In this document: positions 24,178 to 34,477 of the stretch, piece by piece
How positions within the stretch are numbered: the stretch's first letter is position 1
Layout of the letters: each line of letters opens with the position of its first letter
Source of the DNA: Agrostemma githago
Lineage: Eukaryota > Streptophyta > Magnoliopsida > Caryophyllales > Caryophyllaceae
Assembly (NCBI GenBank): GCA_958450325.1
Contig: OY288251.1
Span: 14,464,001 to 14,528,000 of the forward strand
Reading direction: 5' to 3'
DNA length: 64,000 bases
Notes under the pieces: generated by a model
The model's input: the letters and a program-made list of their open reading frames with translations, nothing else
Database searches by the model: none
What the model was told of the DNA's origin: nothing
Position numbers and translations under genes: made by a program

Positions 24178-24722
24178 GACTGAGGCTTGGACAGGGCGAA
24201 AGTCAGAGTATCCACCAGGCCAATCGAGGATTGAAACCTGGCGGACTTCCGGCCGGGTCGTTTATAGTCCATTAGACTTGCGTGAAGGGCTCGCCAGCCG
24301 CAAGCTAGAAGTCATACCTGAGCCGATAACTCCGTGGGGAATTGGACTTGTCTCGTAAGTCCTGGGTGCGCCTGTATGTAGACTCATCCCTTGAAATGCC
24401 GTTGTTGGCTTCCGCTGGGGAATTATCGTGGGTCGCACCTCCCTATTTGAGTCGTACCTGTATGAGTCACATAAAATGCATGCAACACGTAGGCAGTAAA
24501 ATGACTCGCGCTGGGGAGAAATGATTTTTTTGAAAATTTGAACTTTTGAAAATTTGAAAAAATTTGAGATTTTTGAGTTTTGGAAACGTTGAGATTTTGA
24601 CTCCTAAAAAAGATTAGGAAAGTTTGGGATGGAAATTCCCGTGCTAGTATTGAGACTAGGATTGTGGTTCGATTCTTAATTAGGATTAGGAAATTTTCCT
24701 AAATAGTTTGCAAGGCTGATGC
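24178..24722. other. 3' untranslated region of element A and upstream region of the antisense gene
   Basis: No ORF of note. The first ~120 bp match 11377-11500 of element B. The remainder, rich in GAAAATTTGA runs, leads into the antisense-gene promoter. Confidence 0.6.
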
Positions 24723-24730
24723 TATATATA
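24723..24730 (+). promoter_or_regulatory. TATA box of the antisense gene
   Basis: TATATATA is followed ~30 bp later by CTTCACAAGTCAC, a CT/AAC-rich leader and, at 24842, an ATG in good context (GCCATGG). This is a conventional plant core promoter, on the strand opposite to the retrotransposon transcript. Confidence 0.65.
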
Positions 24731-24841
24731 GCCCCTTCTTGCTTTTGATTTTCTTCACAAGTCACAAAACAAACCCTTCTTAAGAGAAAGTCTCTCTAAT
24801 TCTTTTGAGAAGTTCTAGCCATTTTCTTGAGAAGTTTAGCC

Positions 24842-26468
24842 ATGGGAATTGATAGGTTGATCGTGATGCTGCAGGAGTGGTCCCGTCGCTTTAGAGACGC
24901 AGATAGGGTAGCTTTGAATCAGACGGGTATAACCCAATTGTACCCGTTCCGTCAGATGGTGGTTGACCGCTACTTTCTGGATGCTTGCTTGGCTTATTGG
25001 GATGACATATATCATGTCTTTTCTTTTCCCCGGGGCGAAGTTTGCCCTTTACCTGAGGAGATTGCAGCTATAGGAGGATGGAACCCGATACTCCGTCCCG
25101 CCGTTCCGTACTCGATTTATGACCCGAGGAGGAAGCTGAGAGAATTTCTAGGGCTCTCTCACAACGAGGTGTCCCGTATGATGGATGGTGATAAAATTTC
25201 TCTGATCGACTTGGCTGAGAAATTTATGAATTCACTCGATGTTCGGGTTAGACCGGCTTATAGCCGCAGGGCCTTCTCTTTTTGCATGCTTCATGTATAT
25301 ACTTTCGAGGGTCATATGGATTTGTTATCCTGTATGGGGAACACCCGTCTCCTGACCGTAGTGGATCTGATGGAGACTGAGCACAGCCCGGCTTGGTTGA
25401 TCACAGGCGAGATTATCCAAGGATTGGACGATCGCAAAAGGGACTCATCCATTCGCCTTACCGGTAGCACCCGTTTGTTGCAAGTATGTCACTCGGCTTT
25501 TTTTCAATTTTTGATTTTTTCTTTCTTCTTTCTTTTTCGAAAATTTTTCTTACTGCAGGGGGGGTACTCGATCGAGTCACCCAAGCACTCGGTCGAGTAC
25601 CCTCAACGAGACGCTTCTGACCTGTCTTCGGAGGTGCCACTCGGTCGAGTCACCCTGGCACTCGATCGAGTGCCCTCATAAAGAGTCTCCTGTTTGCGTT
25701 CAGGGGTACCACTCGATCGAGTATCCCAAGCACTCGATCGAGTGGCCTTTAGGCGAACGCCTATTTTGCCTAGGGGCCTCACGTTTTTGTTTTCTTTTGC
25801 AGATTTGGCTATATGAGAGACTATCAGTGATAGATCCTCCTCTTGATGCGGGCAACTACCGTCATAACCAGGTGATGACGAGGAGGCGGGCCATTGACTT
25901 TTCTCGTCAGATTACGCAGAAGTATTGGGACGAGGTTTTGTCCTTTCATGGCGGCCCGTTAATTCGATGGGTGGTTCCATGGTGGCCCATCTACCTTTGG
26001 AGTGGCTTGGACCCGAGGGACAGAGCCCGCTATCAGGTGATCCTTTCCTTCAGGCAGACGGTTCATCTTTATCCTGATCGCATACTAAGGCAGTATGGAT
26101 GGACCCAGCGAATCCCTGAAGTTGAAGCAGTTGTGAGTGACCCTACCCAACTGACTGATGTAATGTGTGATACCTGGATGCAAAGGTGGTACACACGGCA
26201 TACTTGGCCCGTTGTCAAATCTCGCCATTCAATCTGGGTTTCAGATTCTTATACGAAGTGGACCAAAGCCGGAGATGCCAAATCCCGAGCCGCCTTGAAA
26301 GTCGATGAAGCCTTCGACCTGCGGAGAAGAGAGCAAGCTAAAGACAACAGGGGGTTCTTTGATGAGGGAGACACTCCAGCTACCCTAGTCCGCCTGTGCA
26401 GGACCGACTTGGCCCACGGGATAGACTGCCTGAGCATGTGCGGGCCCGACTTGGGCCGAAGACCGTGA
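24842..26468 (+). CDS. Antisense ORF (aORF), plant mobile domain protein, two exons
   Basis: Exon 1 is 24842-25483 (214 codons). The intron is 25484-25802 (GTATGT...TTTTGCAG). Exon 2 starts 25803 in frame (221 codons plus stop). The join is phase 0 and gives RLLQ/IWLYERL. The protein has LYPFRQMVVDRYFLDACLAY, GEVCPLPEEIAAIGGWNP and VVPWWPIYLWSGLD, matching the plant mobile domain/aminotransferase-like family from memory. Antisense ORFs of this type between pol and the 3' LTR are known in Tat elements, and their function is unresolved. The true C-terminus may lie in the overlapping frame at 26396-26608, which ends DKGKGKMPGY, so a one-base shift near 26390-26450 is possible. The exon junctions are predicted by eye. 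Confidence 0.75.
25484..25802 (+). other. Intron of the antisense gene carrying a palindrome array
   Basis: Donor GTATGT, a T-rich start, and acceptor TTTTGCAG. Inside, six ACTCGRYCGAGT palindromes start at 25566, 25587, 25639, 25660, 25711 and 25732 (gaps 21, 52, 21, 51, 21), the same spacing rule as the LTR array. Confidence 0.7.
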
Positions 26469-26608
26469 TTGAAGACCCGTCGTCAAAGAAACGGGCTCGG
26501 GCTAAGGAGGTTCCACTTGTGATTCGGGAACGCTCGTCACCACCCCGAAGACCTCAGGCTCTACGCGACCCGAAGGACAAGGGGAAGGGGAAGATGCCCG
26601 GATACTAG
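26396..26608 (+). CDS. Possible true C-terminal segment of the antisense ORF
   Basis: This frame overlaps the end of exon 2. It reads a basic, Pro/Arg/Lys-rich tail (SSKKRARAKEVPL, SPPRRPQALRDPKDKGKGK) ending in MPGY, plausible as a nuclear-protein C-terminus. A single-base frame change, or a small unseen intron, would be needed to join it. A chance frame is the alternative. Confidence 0.35.
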   Translation: MQDRLGPRDRLPEHVRARLGPKTVIEDPSSKKRARAKEVPLVIRERSSPPRRPQALRDPKDKGKGKMPGY

Positions 26609-27019
26609 TCTCCTTATTTTATTATTTGAATATTATTATTATTTTTGTGGTGTGATTTTTTGTGTGAATGCCGTTTTTTTTTTTGTTTTTTTTTTTTTTT
26701 TTTTTGTAATCCCGAGTTTATCGAGATATTAATAAAAGACATATTATTGAACACCGTTCCCGTCTTTTGTTTATTGCACTGGTTGTACCCTTTTGAGGGG
26801 TTGCCTACGTATCCGCAAATGGCGGAATCAAACCTAACGTAGTTCAAAAATTTGATTTGATTGATTTTTGCAATTTTCGAAATACATCAAGATTGTTAAT
26901 TCGAGATGCGCGACAGTAGAATAATTAATTCTAGCTTATTGACTTGTCTAAAATTTTGAAAATTTATAAAAGAAGGACAAATTTTTATAAATTTTTGCGA
27001 ATGACATTGAGATGGGGGT
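26609..27019. other. Spacer between convergent antisense gene and pol
   Basis: A T-rich run at about 26671-26705 is followed by the block GGGTTGCCTACGTATC...AACGTAGTTC, which element B also keeps near 12600-12660. It is presumably the 3' end region of both convergent transcripts. No ORF. Confidence 0.6.
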
Positions 27020-30000
27020 TTATGGGTAATAGCGCTTCAACTGGTCCAAGTTGGTTGGGTTGACAAATTCGTTCCCGTCCAAGTCTGTCAGCATTACCGC
27101 TCCTCCTGATAGGACCTTCTTGACCAAGTATGGGCCAGCCCAGTTGGGTTTGAATTTACCCCTTTGGTCAACCGGCAGTAAGGCACGAACCGATTTTAGG
27201 ACCAGATCCCCTTCCTTGATGTTCCTGAGCCTAACCCGTTTGTTGAAAGCCCGTTGGATCCTTTTTTGATATATTTGAATGTTGTTGAGAGCCCGGGATC
27301 GCCGTTCGTCTAAAAGGACTAGCGAATCGTATCGGGCTTGGACCCAATCTGCCTCAGGTACTTGGCTTTCAAGTAGGATCCTAAGGGATGGCACCTCTAG
27401 CTCGACTGGTTGGACCGCTTCCATTCCGTATGTCAAGTAATACGGGGTTGCCCCGGTCGCGGTGCGGATTGAGGTTCGATATCCCCATAGGGCAAAAGGT
27501 ATTTTGTCGGGCCAGTCCCGATAATTTTCAGCCATCTTTTTAAGTATGGTGACAATTGTTTTATTGGCCGCTTCTACCGCTCCATTTGTTTGAGGCCGGT
27601 AAGGCGAAGATGTATGCCTTTGAATTTTGTATTTTGCCAGCAATGCGGCAGTTTCAGCTTGGAAGTGGGTCCCGTGATCGCTGATGAACTCGTGAGGGAT
27701 CCCATATCGGCATATTATTTTATTTTGGATGAATTTGGCCACGTGCTTGGCGTTCAAGACACGGTATGACTCGGCTTCGACCCATTTGGTGAAGTAGTCG
27801 ATGGCCACCAAGATGAAGCAATGACCTCCCGTCCCGGAAGGATGCACCTTTCCAATTATGTCAATACCCCATGTCGAAAATGGCCATGGTGATGTCATGG
27901 TATATAATAGGGAAGATGGCATATGCTGTACATTGGCGAAGATCTGACAGTTATGGCAGTGTTTGACATACAACTGACAGTCTGTTTCCATGGTGTTCCA
28001 ATAGTACCCGAGCCTCATGATTTTTCGGGCTAGCATATGGGCGTTCATATGAGGGCCGTTTTCACCATCATGGACCTCGGCCATGACCTTTTCGGCCTGT
28101 ATTTTGTCGATGCATAGGAGTAGAGCCCCCTGTGCCGTCTTTTTGTACAATTGCCCGTCATCAGTTCGAACAAATTGGGTTGCCAATCTTCGTAGGGCCT
28201 TTTTGGCCCGATTTTCAGCTCCCGCGAGATATTCTCCCGTTGCCAAGTAGGTTAGGACAGCTTGATACCAAGGCTCCGGGTCCGTTATCTCGATATCCTG
28301 AATGGCGTGGATGTAGGCTGGCTCAGACCGTCTTTCGACACAGATTGGCATGCTGGTCAGGTGACCCGGGATGTTTAGTAGAGATGCTAGCTTGGAAAGT
28401 GCATCTGCGAACTGATTCTCTTCCCGGGGCAGATAAATGTATTCTACCTTTTGAAATTGTTTTTCTAGAACCCTTACCCGTGCTTGGTAAGCCACGAGAT
28501 TGGCGTTCCGAGTTTTCCATTTTTGGAGTGCTTGATTGATGACCAATGATGAATCACCGTGGACTCGGAGGTTTGTTACCCCTAAATCAGCGGCGGCTTG
28601 CAACCCGTGAATGCATGCTTCGTATTCGGCTGCGTTATTGGTCACGTCGAAGTCTAACTTGATGGATAAGGGAGTGTGTTCCCCTCGGGGTGAAATTAAC
28701 AGGATTCCGACCCCGAACCCTCGGAAGTTGGATGCCCCATCGAAATATAGATCCCATACTTCCGTATCTGTATGGAATATGTCTTCATCGGGAAAGGCCC
28801 ATGTATCGGTGTGGCCTTCTTCGGATATTGGGCTGTCAGCGAGGAACTCGGCAACTATCCGGCCTTTGATGGCTTTTAATGGTACAAATTTGAGGTCGAA
28901 CTCGGATAACATTAAAGTCCATCTGGACATCCTGCCGTTGAGGATGGGCTTCTCAAATAAGTACTTGATAGGATCCATTTTGGATAACACATGTACCTCG
29001 TGACTGAGCATGTAATGTCGGAGCTTTTTAGTGGCCCAAACCAATGCTAGGCACGTCTTTTCGAGCATTGTATATTTACACTCATATTCGAGGAACTTTT
29101 TACTGATGTAGTAAATAGCCCGCTCTTCTGAATCGACTGTCTGGGCCAGCATAGCCCCCATGGCCGTCTCCGTCGTCGTTAGGTATAACGACAAAGGCAG
29201 ACCGTGTTGAGGTGGCATTAGTACCGGTGGAACAGACAGCATCTCCTTGATTTTATCAAAAGCCGCTTGACATTTGTCGTCCCATAGCACCCGTTCTCCG
29301 ATTTTTAGCTTTTTGAAGATGGGTTCGCATACCATGGTTAGTTTCGAAATGAACCGGCTGATGTATTGGACTTTTCCGAGAAACCCCCTTATTTCCTTTT
29401 CGGTCTTGGGTGGTTGCATCTCGGTGATGGCTTTGATTTTAGCTGGGTCGACCTCGATGCCGCGTTGGCTAACGATATGGCCCAGTAATTTGCCTGACGT
29501 CACCCCAAAACTGCATTTTTGTGGGTTCAGTCTCATGTTGTATTTACGTAGCCGGGTAAAGAACTTTCTTAGGGCTGAAATGTGCCCGCTTCGGTTCTTG
29601 GATTTGACGATCATGTCGTCTACATAGACCTCCACTTCCTTGTGCATCATATCGTGGAGCAAAGTAGTGGCAGTCCGTTGATAAGTGGCCCCGGCGTTGA
29701 TAAGCCCAAATGGCATGACGGTGTAACAGTAAGTACCCCAAGGTGTAATGAAGGTGGTCTTACCCATGTCCTCTTCTGCCATTTTAATCTGATTGTACCC
29801 GGCATACCCGTCCATGAACGATAGAAGGGCATGGTCGGCCGTATTATCCACCAGTATGTCGATGTGTGGTAACGGAAAATCGTCTTTTGGGCTTGCCTTG
29901 TTAAGATCCCGGAAGTCCACGCAAACCCGCACCTTGCCGTCCTTCTTGGGTACCGGCACGATGTTTGCAACCCAGTCTGGATATTCAGACACTTGTATAA

Positions 30001-33000
30001 AGCCTGCTTTGAATTGTTTATCGACCTCTTCCTTGACTTTAAGAGACCATTCGGGCTTCATTCTTCTGAGTTTTTGCTTTACCGGCTTGCACCCATCTTT
30101 GATGGGTATTCGATGTTCGGCTATCTCCCGGTCTATACCCGGCATGTCCTCGTAGGACCATGCAAAGACATCTTTGAATTCATGGAGGAGGTCTGTGAAT
30201 TGCTTTCTCTCCTCTGGATCTAAAGATAGGCCTAACTTAAGCATCTGGGGCTCTAAAGTGGTTCCCACATTGATGGACTCGGTTTCTTCAATTACCGGAT
30301 CCCAGGATTCCCTTTGCTCGAGCTGCTCGACCAGATGTTGAGGTAGGGGTACCTGTTCGTCGGGTTTCTCAATGTCATTGCATACAAAATTTTTGAAATT
30401 GAGAAAATTTTGGAAATAAGACAAGTCGTAAGCAGAACGGTGTTCGTTATTATTATTGATGGTAAATTTTGAAAATAGCTCGAATAGAGCTGCCATCTGA
30501 TCATTGGTCAGTGGCGGGATAGGGAGAGGTCTTGGGACAGGCCCCGGGACCTCAGTGGATAAGGGAAGAGGGGTTACAGACTCGACTTTAGCACCAGACC
30601 CTCTAGACTCGGACTCAGACTCCGACTCTGACTCTGACTCAGACTCGGTATCCGGCATGTCTCCCTCGCCGGTGGTCAGCTTGTAGACCCGTCCTTGACT
30701 GTCGGTCCATTTTATGGTCTTCCTCCAGGCCCTCGTCTCGGTGTTGGCGCCGACCTCGGTGATTAACTTGGTTGGGTCGAACCGATCGCTGCGAAGGATC
30801 AGGTTGACCAAATCGTCCTTCGGAGCGGGGACGGTCATGTCTTCCCCGAATAGGAGCCCCAGCACGGGCTCGGAGTCGTTTTTGCCTTCCTTTGTTTCGG
30901 TCTGGACGATGGTAAATATATCATCAGGGATGAAATTGCATTCCCGAGCCTTTTTGGTCTCGGGATATGTGATGGTGGGTTGGTAGAGGCCCACTTGGAC
31001 GGCTCCGAAGACTGGAGTGACGAAGTAATCCGTTAGCTTCAGGCTATAAGGGCTTATGTAAGTACCCTTGATAATGTCGATGGCCTTGTGAATACCGGCC
31101 TGAACCACGTTTTCCGGGGTTATAGCATACCCCAATCCGAAATGTGACTCGCCATCATTTAGAACCTCGATAATCTTCCCAGCTGGAAGATTTGGCCTTG
31201 AGGTTATTCTGGGTAGGTAACCCAGATTTTGTAGCATCGTGTCGATGCTAGTTGTGAAGTAGGGCCTAAAGAGATATTCTTCTTCGATCATGCCCACGAA
31301 ATCGAATCCTCGTGGGTCGGCCCGGCCCGTAGCGTTGCAGCTTGCTACGGTAATTGGGGTCGCCTCCAGTGTGATGACACCGTCTTTGAGGGGCATCTTG
31401 ACTTTTCGATGGAGGGTAGATGACACGGCCTTGACTGCGTGGATCCAAGGCCTTCCCAGCAAAAGATTGAATGATGAGGTGACATCTATCACCTGAAATT
31501 CCAATTCCTTTTCGATTGGGCCCGCTATGATCTTCAATTGCACGGCCCCGGCGACAGGTTTCGGGCTTCCGTCGAAGGCCTGGATAGTCTGCGCTGTTGG
31601 AAGGTAATCGGCATTGGTGATGCCGAGTGCTTTTGCGGTCCTTAGAGGAAGGACATTCACGGCTGATCCATCGTCGATAAGGGTCATCGGGAGATATTTA
31701 CCTTTGCAGATGACCGTGATGTAGAGGGCCAGATTGTGATTGGGCCCAAATGGTGGCAGATCAGCTTCAGAGAAGGTTATAAGTGGGCCTTCTTCTTTGG
31801 ATTTGCCCTTAAGGTAGGGCATGATGGTGGCTACCATTTCAGCAGGGGTAGCCTCTGAATCAACCTTGATTTCAACGAGAGCCTTAGTCAGTGCTTCCCG
31901 ATGAGCTTGTGAGCTAACCAATAGTTGCCATATGGTTAGATCGGCTCGGACCCTCTTCATTTGTTGGACCAGAGCCGTGTCTGGGCTTGGTTCTTCGAGG
32001 GCGGGCTCCGTCCTGGCAGGTTCAGTGACGGATATAGGGATGGAACGCCCAACTGCGGCGAGATGATTGGTGGCTAAAGCTTTGGACTTTGCCTTTCGGA
32101 CCTCTTCGAGGGTGATGGGGACAGCTTCCCCTTTGGTTAAGTATACATCATCCTCGTCGTCGAACCATATCCCGTTGACTTGTGGGATATAGGGAGAGAT
32201 GAGGTGAGAACAATCAATTACCTCACCGGTGAAGATAGCATGAGCGCTGAATGGGTTTTCTTTGTTGCTCGGCTTGTCTCCGGGCAACGGGATTTTCCCG
32301 CTCTCGATAAGGTCCTGGATCAGGTGTTTTAACCTCCAACACTTTTCAGTATCGTGCCCGTTACCCCGGTGATACTGACAATAGGCCTGGGCATTGTAAG
32401 TTTTGGGCCTCTTTTCCACTGGAGGTTCTGCAGTTGGGCCTATCGGTTGGATTAGGCCCTTTGAGGTTAGCCTCTGTAAGGCATAAGTATAGGTAGTCCC
32501 TATATCTGTGAATACCCGATTTGGTGTATTCTTTTTAGATGAGGTGTCGAGCAGGTTTACCTCGTCGAAGATGCTGCGAGTTGCAGCCGCGGGTGTGGGC
32601 TTGATTGTAGATGAATTCGCCCCTTGATACCCTTTGGTAGAGGCCTTAGTCAGGCTCTCCAACCTCAAATCATCTTCGATCCTTGTGCCCATTTCAGTAA
32701 GGACAGCAAAGTTTGGGATAATAGCATACCGGAGATGGACCCGGTAGGATGGGAGTAGATTTTTGACGAATGCTTCCACTAGAGCCTTCTCACCGGGCTT
32801 GTCAACCAGCTTCACACTCTCAGCCCTCCACCTTTGCAGATATTTTGTGAACCCTTCTTTGGGCTCCTGGGCCATTACCTCCAGAGTACGCATTGTAGTC
32901 TGGATTTCAGTGTTATCGGCGTAGTTCCGAGCGAATTCGGTCGCCACATCATCCCAAGTCTTGTACTTCTTGGGGTCGAGCCTGTAGAACCAGGCCCTGG

Positions 33001-33403
33001 GGTGCTTTTCCAAGGAGGAAGGGAATAAGTGTTTGAACATGGTGGACTTTACCCCTTTGACCGCCATGAAGTCTTTGAAGGCCCGGATGTGATGGACCGG
33101 GTCTTCGGTACCCTCAAACATAGGAATTCCCGTCAAGTTGAGGTTGGCCGGTAGCTCGTCATTTAAAGGCGAATAAATGCGAGCATTTTCAGAGTGGATT
33201 GAGTTGCTTGTCGACAAGTGGACTTGCTCCTCGAGCCTGCGAACGACACTGACCAATTCGGCTATGGGCCCAGCGGAATCAGCTCCTTCAACTGGGACCG
33301 TCTTCTCCACAGTGCTCAGGCGGGTGTCCAAAGTTGCTTGGTTAGCGAGGATGGAGGTCAGTTGAGTCTCGATCTTGGCTAAGGCATTTTTCAATTCGTC
33401 CAT
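27020..33403 (-). CDS. gag-pol: Gag-pol polyprotein, Tat lineage, 2127 residues
   Basis: One uninterrupted frame. Gag (about 90-250) has FEGTEDPVHHIRAFKDF and HPRAWFYRLDP, with a CHHC-like site CQYHRGNGHDTEKC near 342-355. The aspartic protease has IDDGSAVNVLP near 576. A Ser/Glu run lies near 920. RT (about 1150-1330) has VPVPKKDGKVRV, FMDGYAGYNQI and YVDDMIVKS (near 1261). The first RNase H lacks the usual leading Asp (LYLTTTETAMGAM). A second, archaeal-type RNase H (about 1548-1680) keeps LYFDGASN, NNAAEYEAC, VHGDSSLV and FADALSKL. Integrase has an HHCC site (HCHNCQ) and Asp-Asp-Glu at GIDIIG (~1844), SDHGTHF (~1909) and GAVEAANK (~1942). It makes all proteins for particle formation, reverse transcription and integration. 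The dual RNase H places it in Tat. Confidence 0.95.
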   Translation of the reverse strand: MDELKNALAKIETQLTSILANQATLDTRLSTVEKTVPVEGADSAGPIAELVSVVRRLEEQVHLSTSNSIHSENARIYSPLNDELPANLNLTGIPMFEGTEDPVHHIRAFKDFMAVKGVKSTMFKHLFPSSLEKHPRAWFYRLDPKKYKTWDDVATEFARNYADNTEIQTTMRTLEVMAQEPKEGFTKYLQRWRAESVKLVDKPGEKALVEAFVKNLLPSYRVHLRYAIIPNFAVLTEMGTRIEDDLRLESLTKASTKGYQGANSSTIKPTPAAATRSIFDEVNLLDTSSKKNTPNRVFTDIGTTYTYALQRLTSKGLIQPIGPTAEPPVEKRPKTYNAQAYCQYHRGNGHDTEKCWRLKHLIQDLIESGKIPLPGDKPSNKENPFSAHAIFTGEVIDCSHLISPYIPQVNGIWFDDEDDVYLTKGEAVPITLEEVRKAKSKALATNHLAAVGRSIPISVTEPARTEPALEEPSPDTALVQQMKRVRADLTIWQLLVSSQAHREALTKALVEIKVDSEATPAEMVATIMPYLKGKSKEEGPLITFSEADLPPFGPNHNLALYITVICKGKYLPMTLIDDGSAVNVLPLRTAKALGITNADYLPTAQTIQAFDGSPKPVAGAVQLKIIAGPIEKELEFQVIDVTSSFNLLLGRPWIHAVKAVSSTLHRKVKMPLKDGVITLEATPITVASCNATGRADPRGFDFVGMIEEEYLFRPYFTTSIDTMLQNLGYLPRITSRPNLPAGKIIEVLNDGESHFGLGYAITPENVVQAGIHKAIDIIKGTYISPYSLKLTDYFVTPVFGAVQVGLYQPTITYPETKKARECNFIPDDIFTIVQTETKEGKNDSEPVLGLLFGEDMTVPAPKDDLVNLILRSDRFDPTKLITEVGANTETRAWRKTIKWTDSQGRVYKLTTGEGDMPDTESESESESESESESRGSGAKVESVTPLPLSTEVPGPVPRPLPIPPLTNDQMAALFELFSKFTINNNNEHRSAYDLSYFQNFLNFKNFVCNDIEKPDEQVPLPQHLVEQLEQRESWDPVIEETESINVGTTLEPQMLKLGLSLDPEERKQFTDLLHEFKDVFAWSYEDMPGIDREIAEHRIPIKDGCKPVKQKLRRMKPEWSLKVKEEVDKQFKAGFIQVSEYPDWVANIVPVPKKDGKVRVCVDFRDLNKASPKDDFPLPHIDILVDNTADHALLSFMDGYAGYNQIKMAEEDMGKTTFITPWGTYCYTVMPFGLINAGATYQRTATTLLHDMMHKEVEVYVDDMIVKSKNRSGHISALRKFFTRLRKYNMRLNPQKCSFGVTSGKLLGHIVSQRGIEVDPAKIKAITEMQPPKTEKEIRGFLGKVQYISRFISKLTMVCEPIFKKLKIGERVLWDDKCQAAFDKIKEMLSVPPVLMPPQHGLPLSLYLTTTETAMGAMLAQTVDSEERAIYYISKKFLEYECKYTMLEKTCLALVWATKKLRHYMLSHEVHVLSKMDPIKYLFEKPILNGRMSRWTLMLSEFDLKFVPLKAIKGRIVAEFLADSPISEEGHTDTWAFPDEDIFHTDTEVWDLYFDGASNFRGFGVGILLISPRGEHTPLSIKLDFDVTNNAAEYEACIHGLQAAADLGVTNLRVHGDSSLVINQALQKWKTRNANLVAYQARVRVLEKQFQKVEYIYLPREENQFADALSKLASLLNIPGHLTSMPICVERRSEPAYIHAIQDIEITDPEPWYQAVLTYLATGEYLAGAENRAKKALRRLATQFVRTDDGQLYKKTAQGALLLCIDKIQAEKVMAEVHDGENGPHMNAHMLARKIMRLGYYWNTMETDCQLYVKHCHNCQIFANVQHMPSSLLYTMTSPWPFSTWGIDIIGKVHPSGTGGHCFILVAIDYFTKWVEAESYRVLNAKHVAKFIQNKIICRYGIPHEFISDHGTHFQAETAALLAKYKIQRHTSSPYRPQTNGAVEAANKTIVTILKKMAENYRDWPDKIPFALWGYRTSIRTATGATPYYLTYGMEAVQPVELEVPSLRILLESQVPEADWVQARYDSLVLLDERRSRALNNIQIYQKRIQRAFNKRVRLRNIKEGDLVLKSVRALLPVDQRGKFKPNWAGPYLVKKVLSGGAVMLTDLDGNEFVNPTNLDQLKRYYP

Positions 33404-34456
33404 CTTGCGTTGATGTCGGGTTGTGGCTGGCCTGTCTGTAAGAACACCACGTAATCAGAAACTAGCCCAGAAATCCCGGAATAGAAAGTTCATCCCAAAC
33501 GAGACTAAAAAGGGAAACGACTCGAGAAAGACACCTAGACAGATGACTCGTGAAGTGTGGGCCTCCCTTAGGATTCGGCAAATGGGCCTAGTCCTGTTCG
33601 AAAGGAGGTTCACACGGGACATCCCCAGACTTTTGACTCGATCGTGTTGACGGGCCCTCCTTTGTAGGGGTTTGTCCTACGTAGGTGGGCCTTGCCTTAG
33701 TCTAATAAGGCGGACCGGGAGAGGGAAGAAACTCGTGATGTAAGATCGACGGAGTTTCGACGCTACGGACCTTGACAACTTAAGACATGACCCGACACTG
33801 CTAAATACGGGAAGTCCTAGAAGAGGAAGGTTTTGAAAATTGATTGATTTTGAAAAAGGACCGAGTGGACTCGGTGAATGGCCCAAATTTCCGAAAAAGA
33901 GGACGAAAAGTCATTGGGCCACGGGTTTTGAAAGTTCGAGTTTTGATTTGGGCAGCATACCGGCTAGAAAATAGGCTATTTTGAGTAAAATCATAAGTCC
34001 TAAATTCGATATATCCCGGGTTTTGAAAATCGAATATCTTGAAAAGGAGGATGTAATTTTTGAAAAGTTGATATTTTTGAAAATGACTCGGAAACCAAGT
34101 AGCACGTAGTCACACAAGCATTATAACGACGCTATGTATGCTCTATACTAAGTCTCGGTCGGTCTGAAAGGGTCTATACCAGTGTACATAGTCTAGACGT
34201 TGATCGGGACGGACTCTCTAAGTCGAGTTGAGCTTAGAACATGCCGCGAAACCCACTCGAATCGACTATGGACACCTTTTGACATATCCATGTTGGAGTA
34301 CATCAATGGTATAGTGGGACGTCGGTCACCAGTACCGGCCCGGGAAAATATGGGTTATGCATGAACCGTAAAACTAACACGCGCATTGTATTTGTCAAAC
34401 GATTTCTATTCGAGTCTCACCCTGAGGATGCCGATGGTAAGTCACGCATCAGTTAA
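33404..34456 (-). other. Leader of element A
   Basis: About 1.05 kb lie between the PBS and the gag ATG, and I see no supported ORF. It shares blocks with element B's leader (18595-19863). It probably holds packaging signals, by analogy with other LTR elements. Confidence 0.55.
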
Positions 34457-34474
34457 TCCCCAGCGGAGTCACCA
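34457..34474 (-). other. Primer binding site, element A
   Basis: Minus-strand TGGTGACTCCGCTGGGGA begins three bases after the 5' LTR. It differs from element B's PBS by one base (T for C at the fourth position). The tRNA identity is unverified. A Tat-type tRNA-Arg primer is my recollection. Confidence 0.75.
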
Positions 34475-34477
34475 AAT

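Noticed and set aside
28132..28539. Plus-strand frames opposite gag-pol (also 27051, 29274, 29793, 30714)
   Set aside because: Shadows of the intact 2127-residue polyprotein, with no domain of their own.
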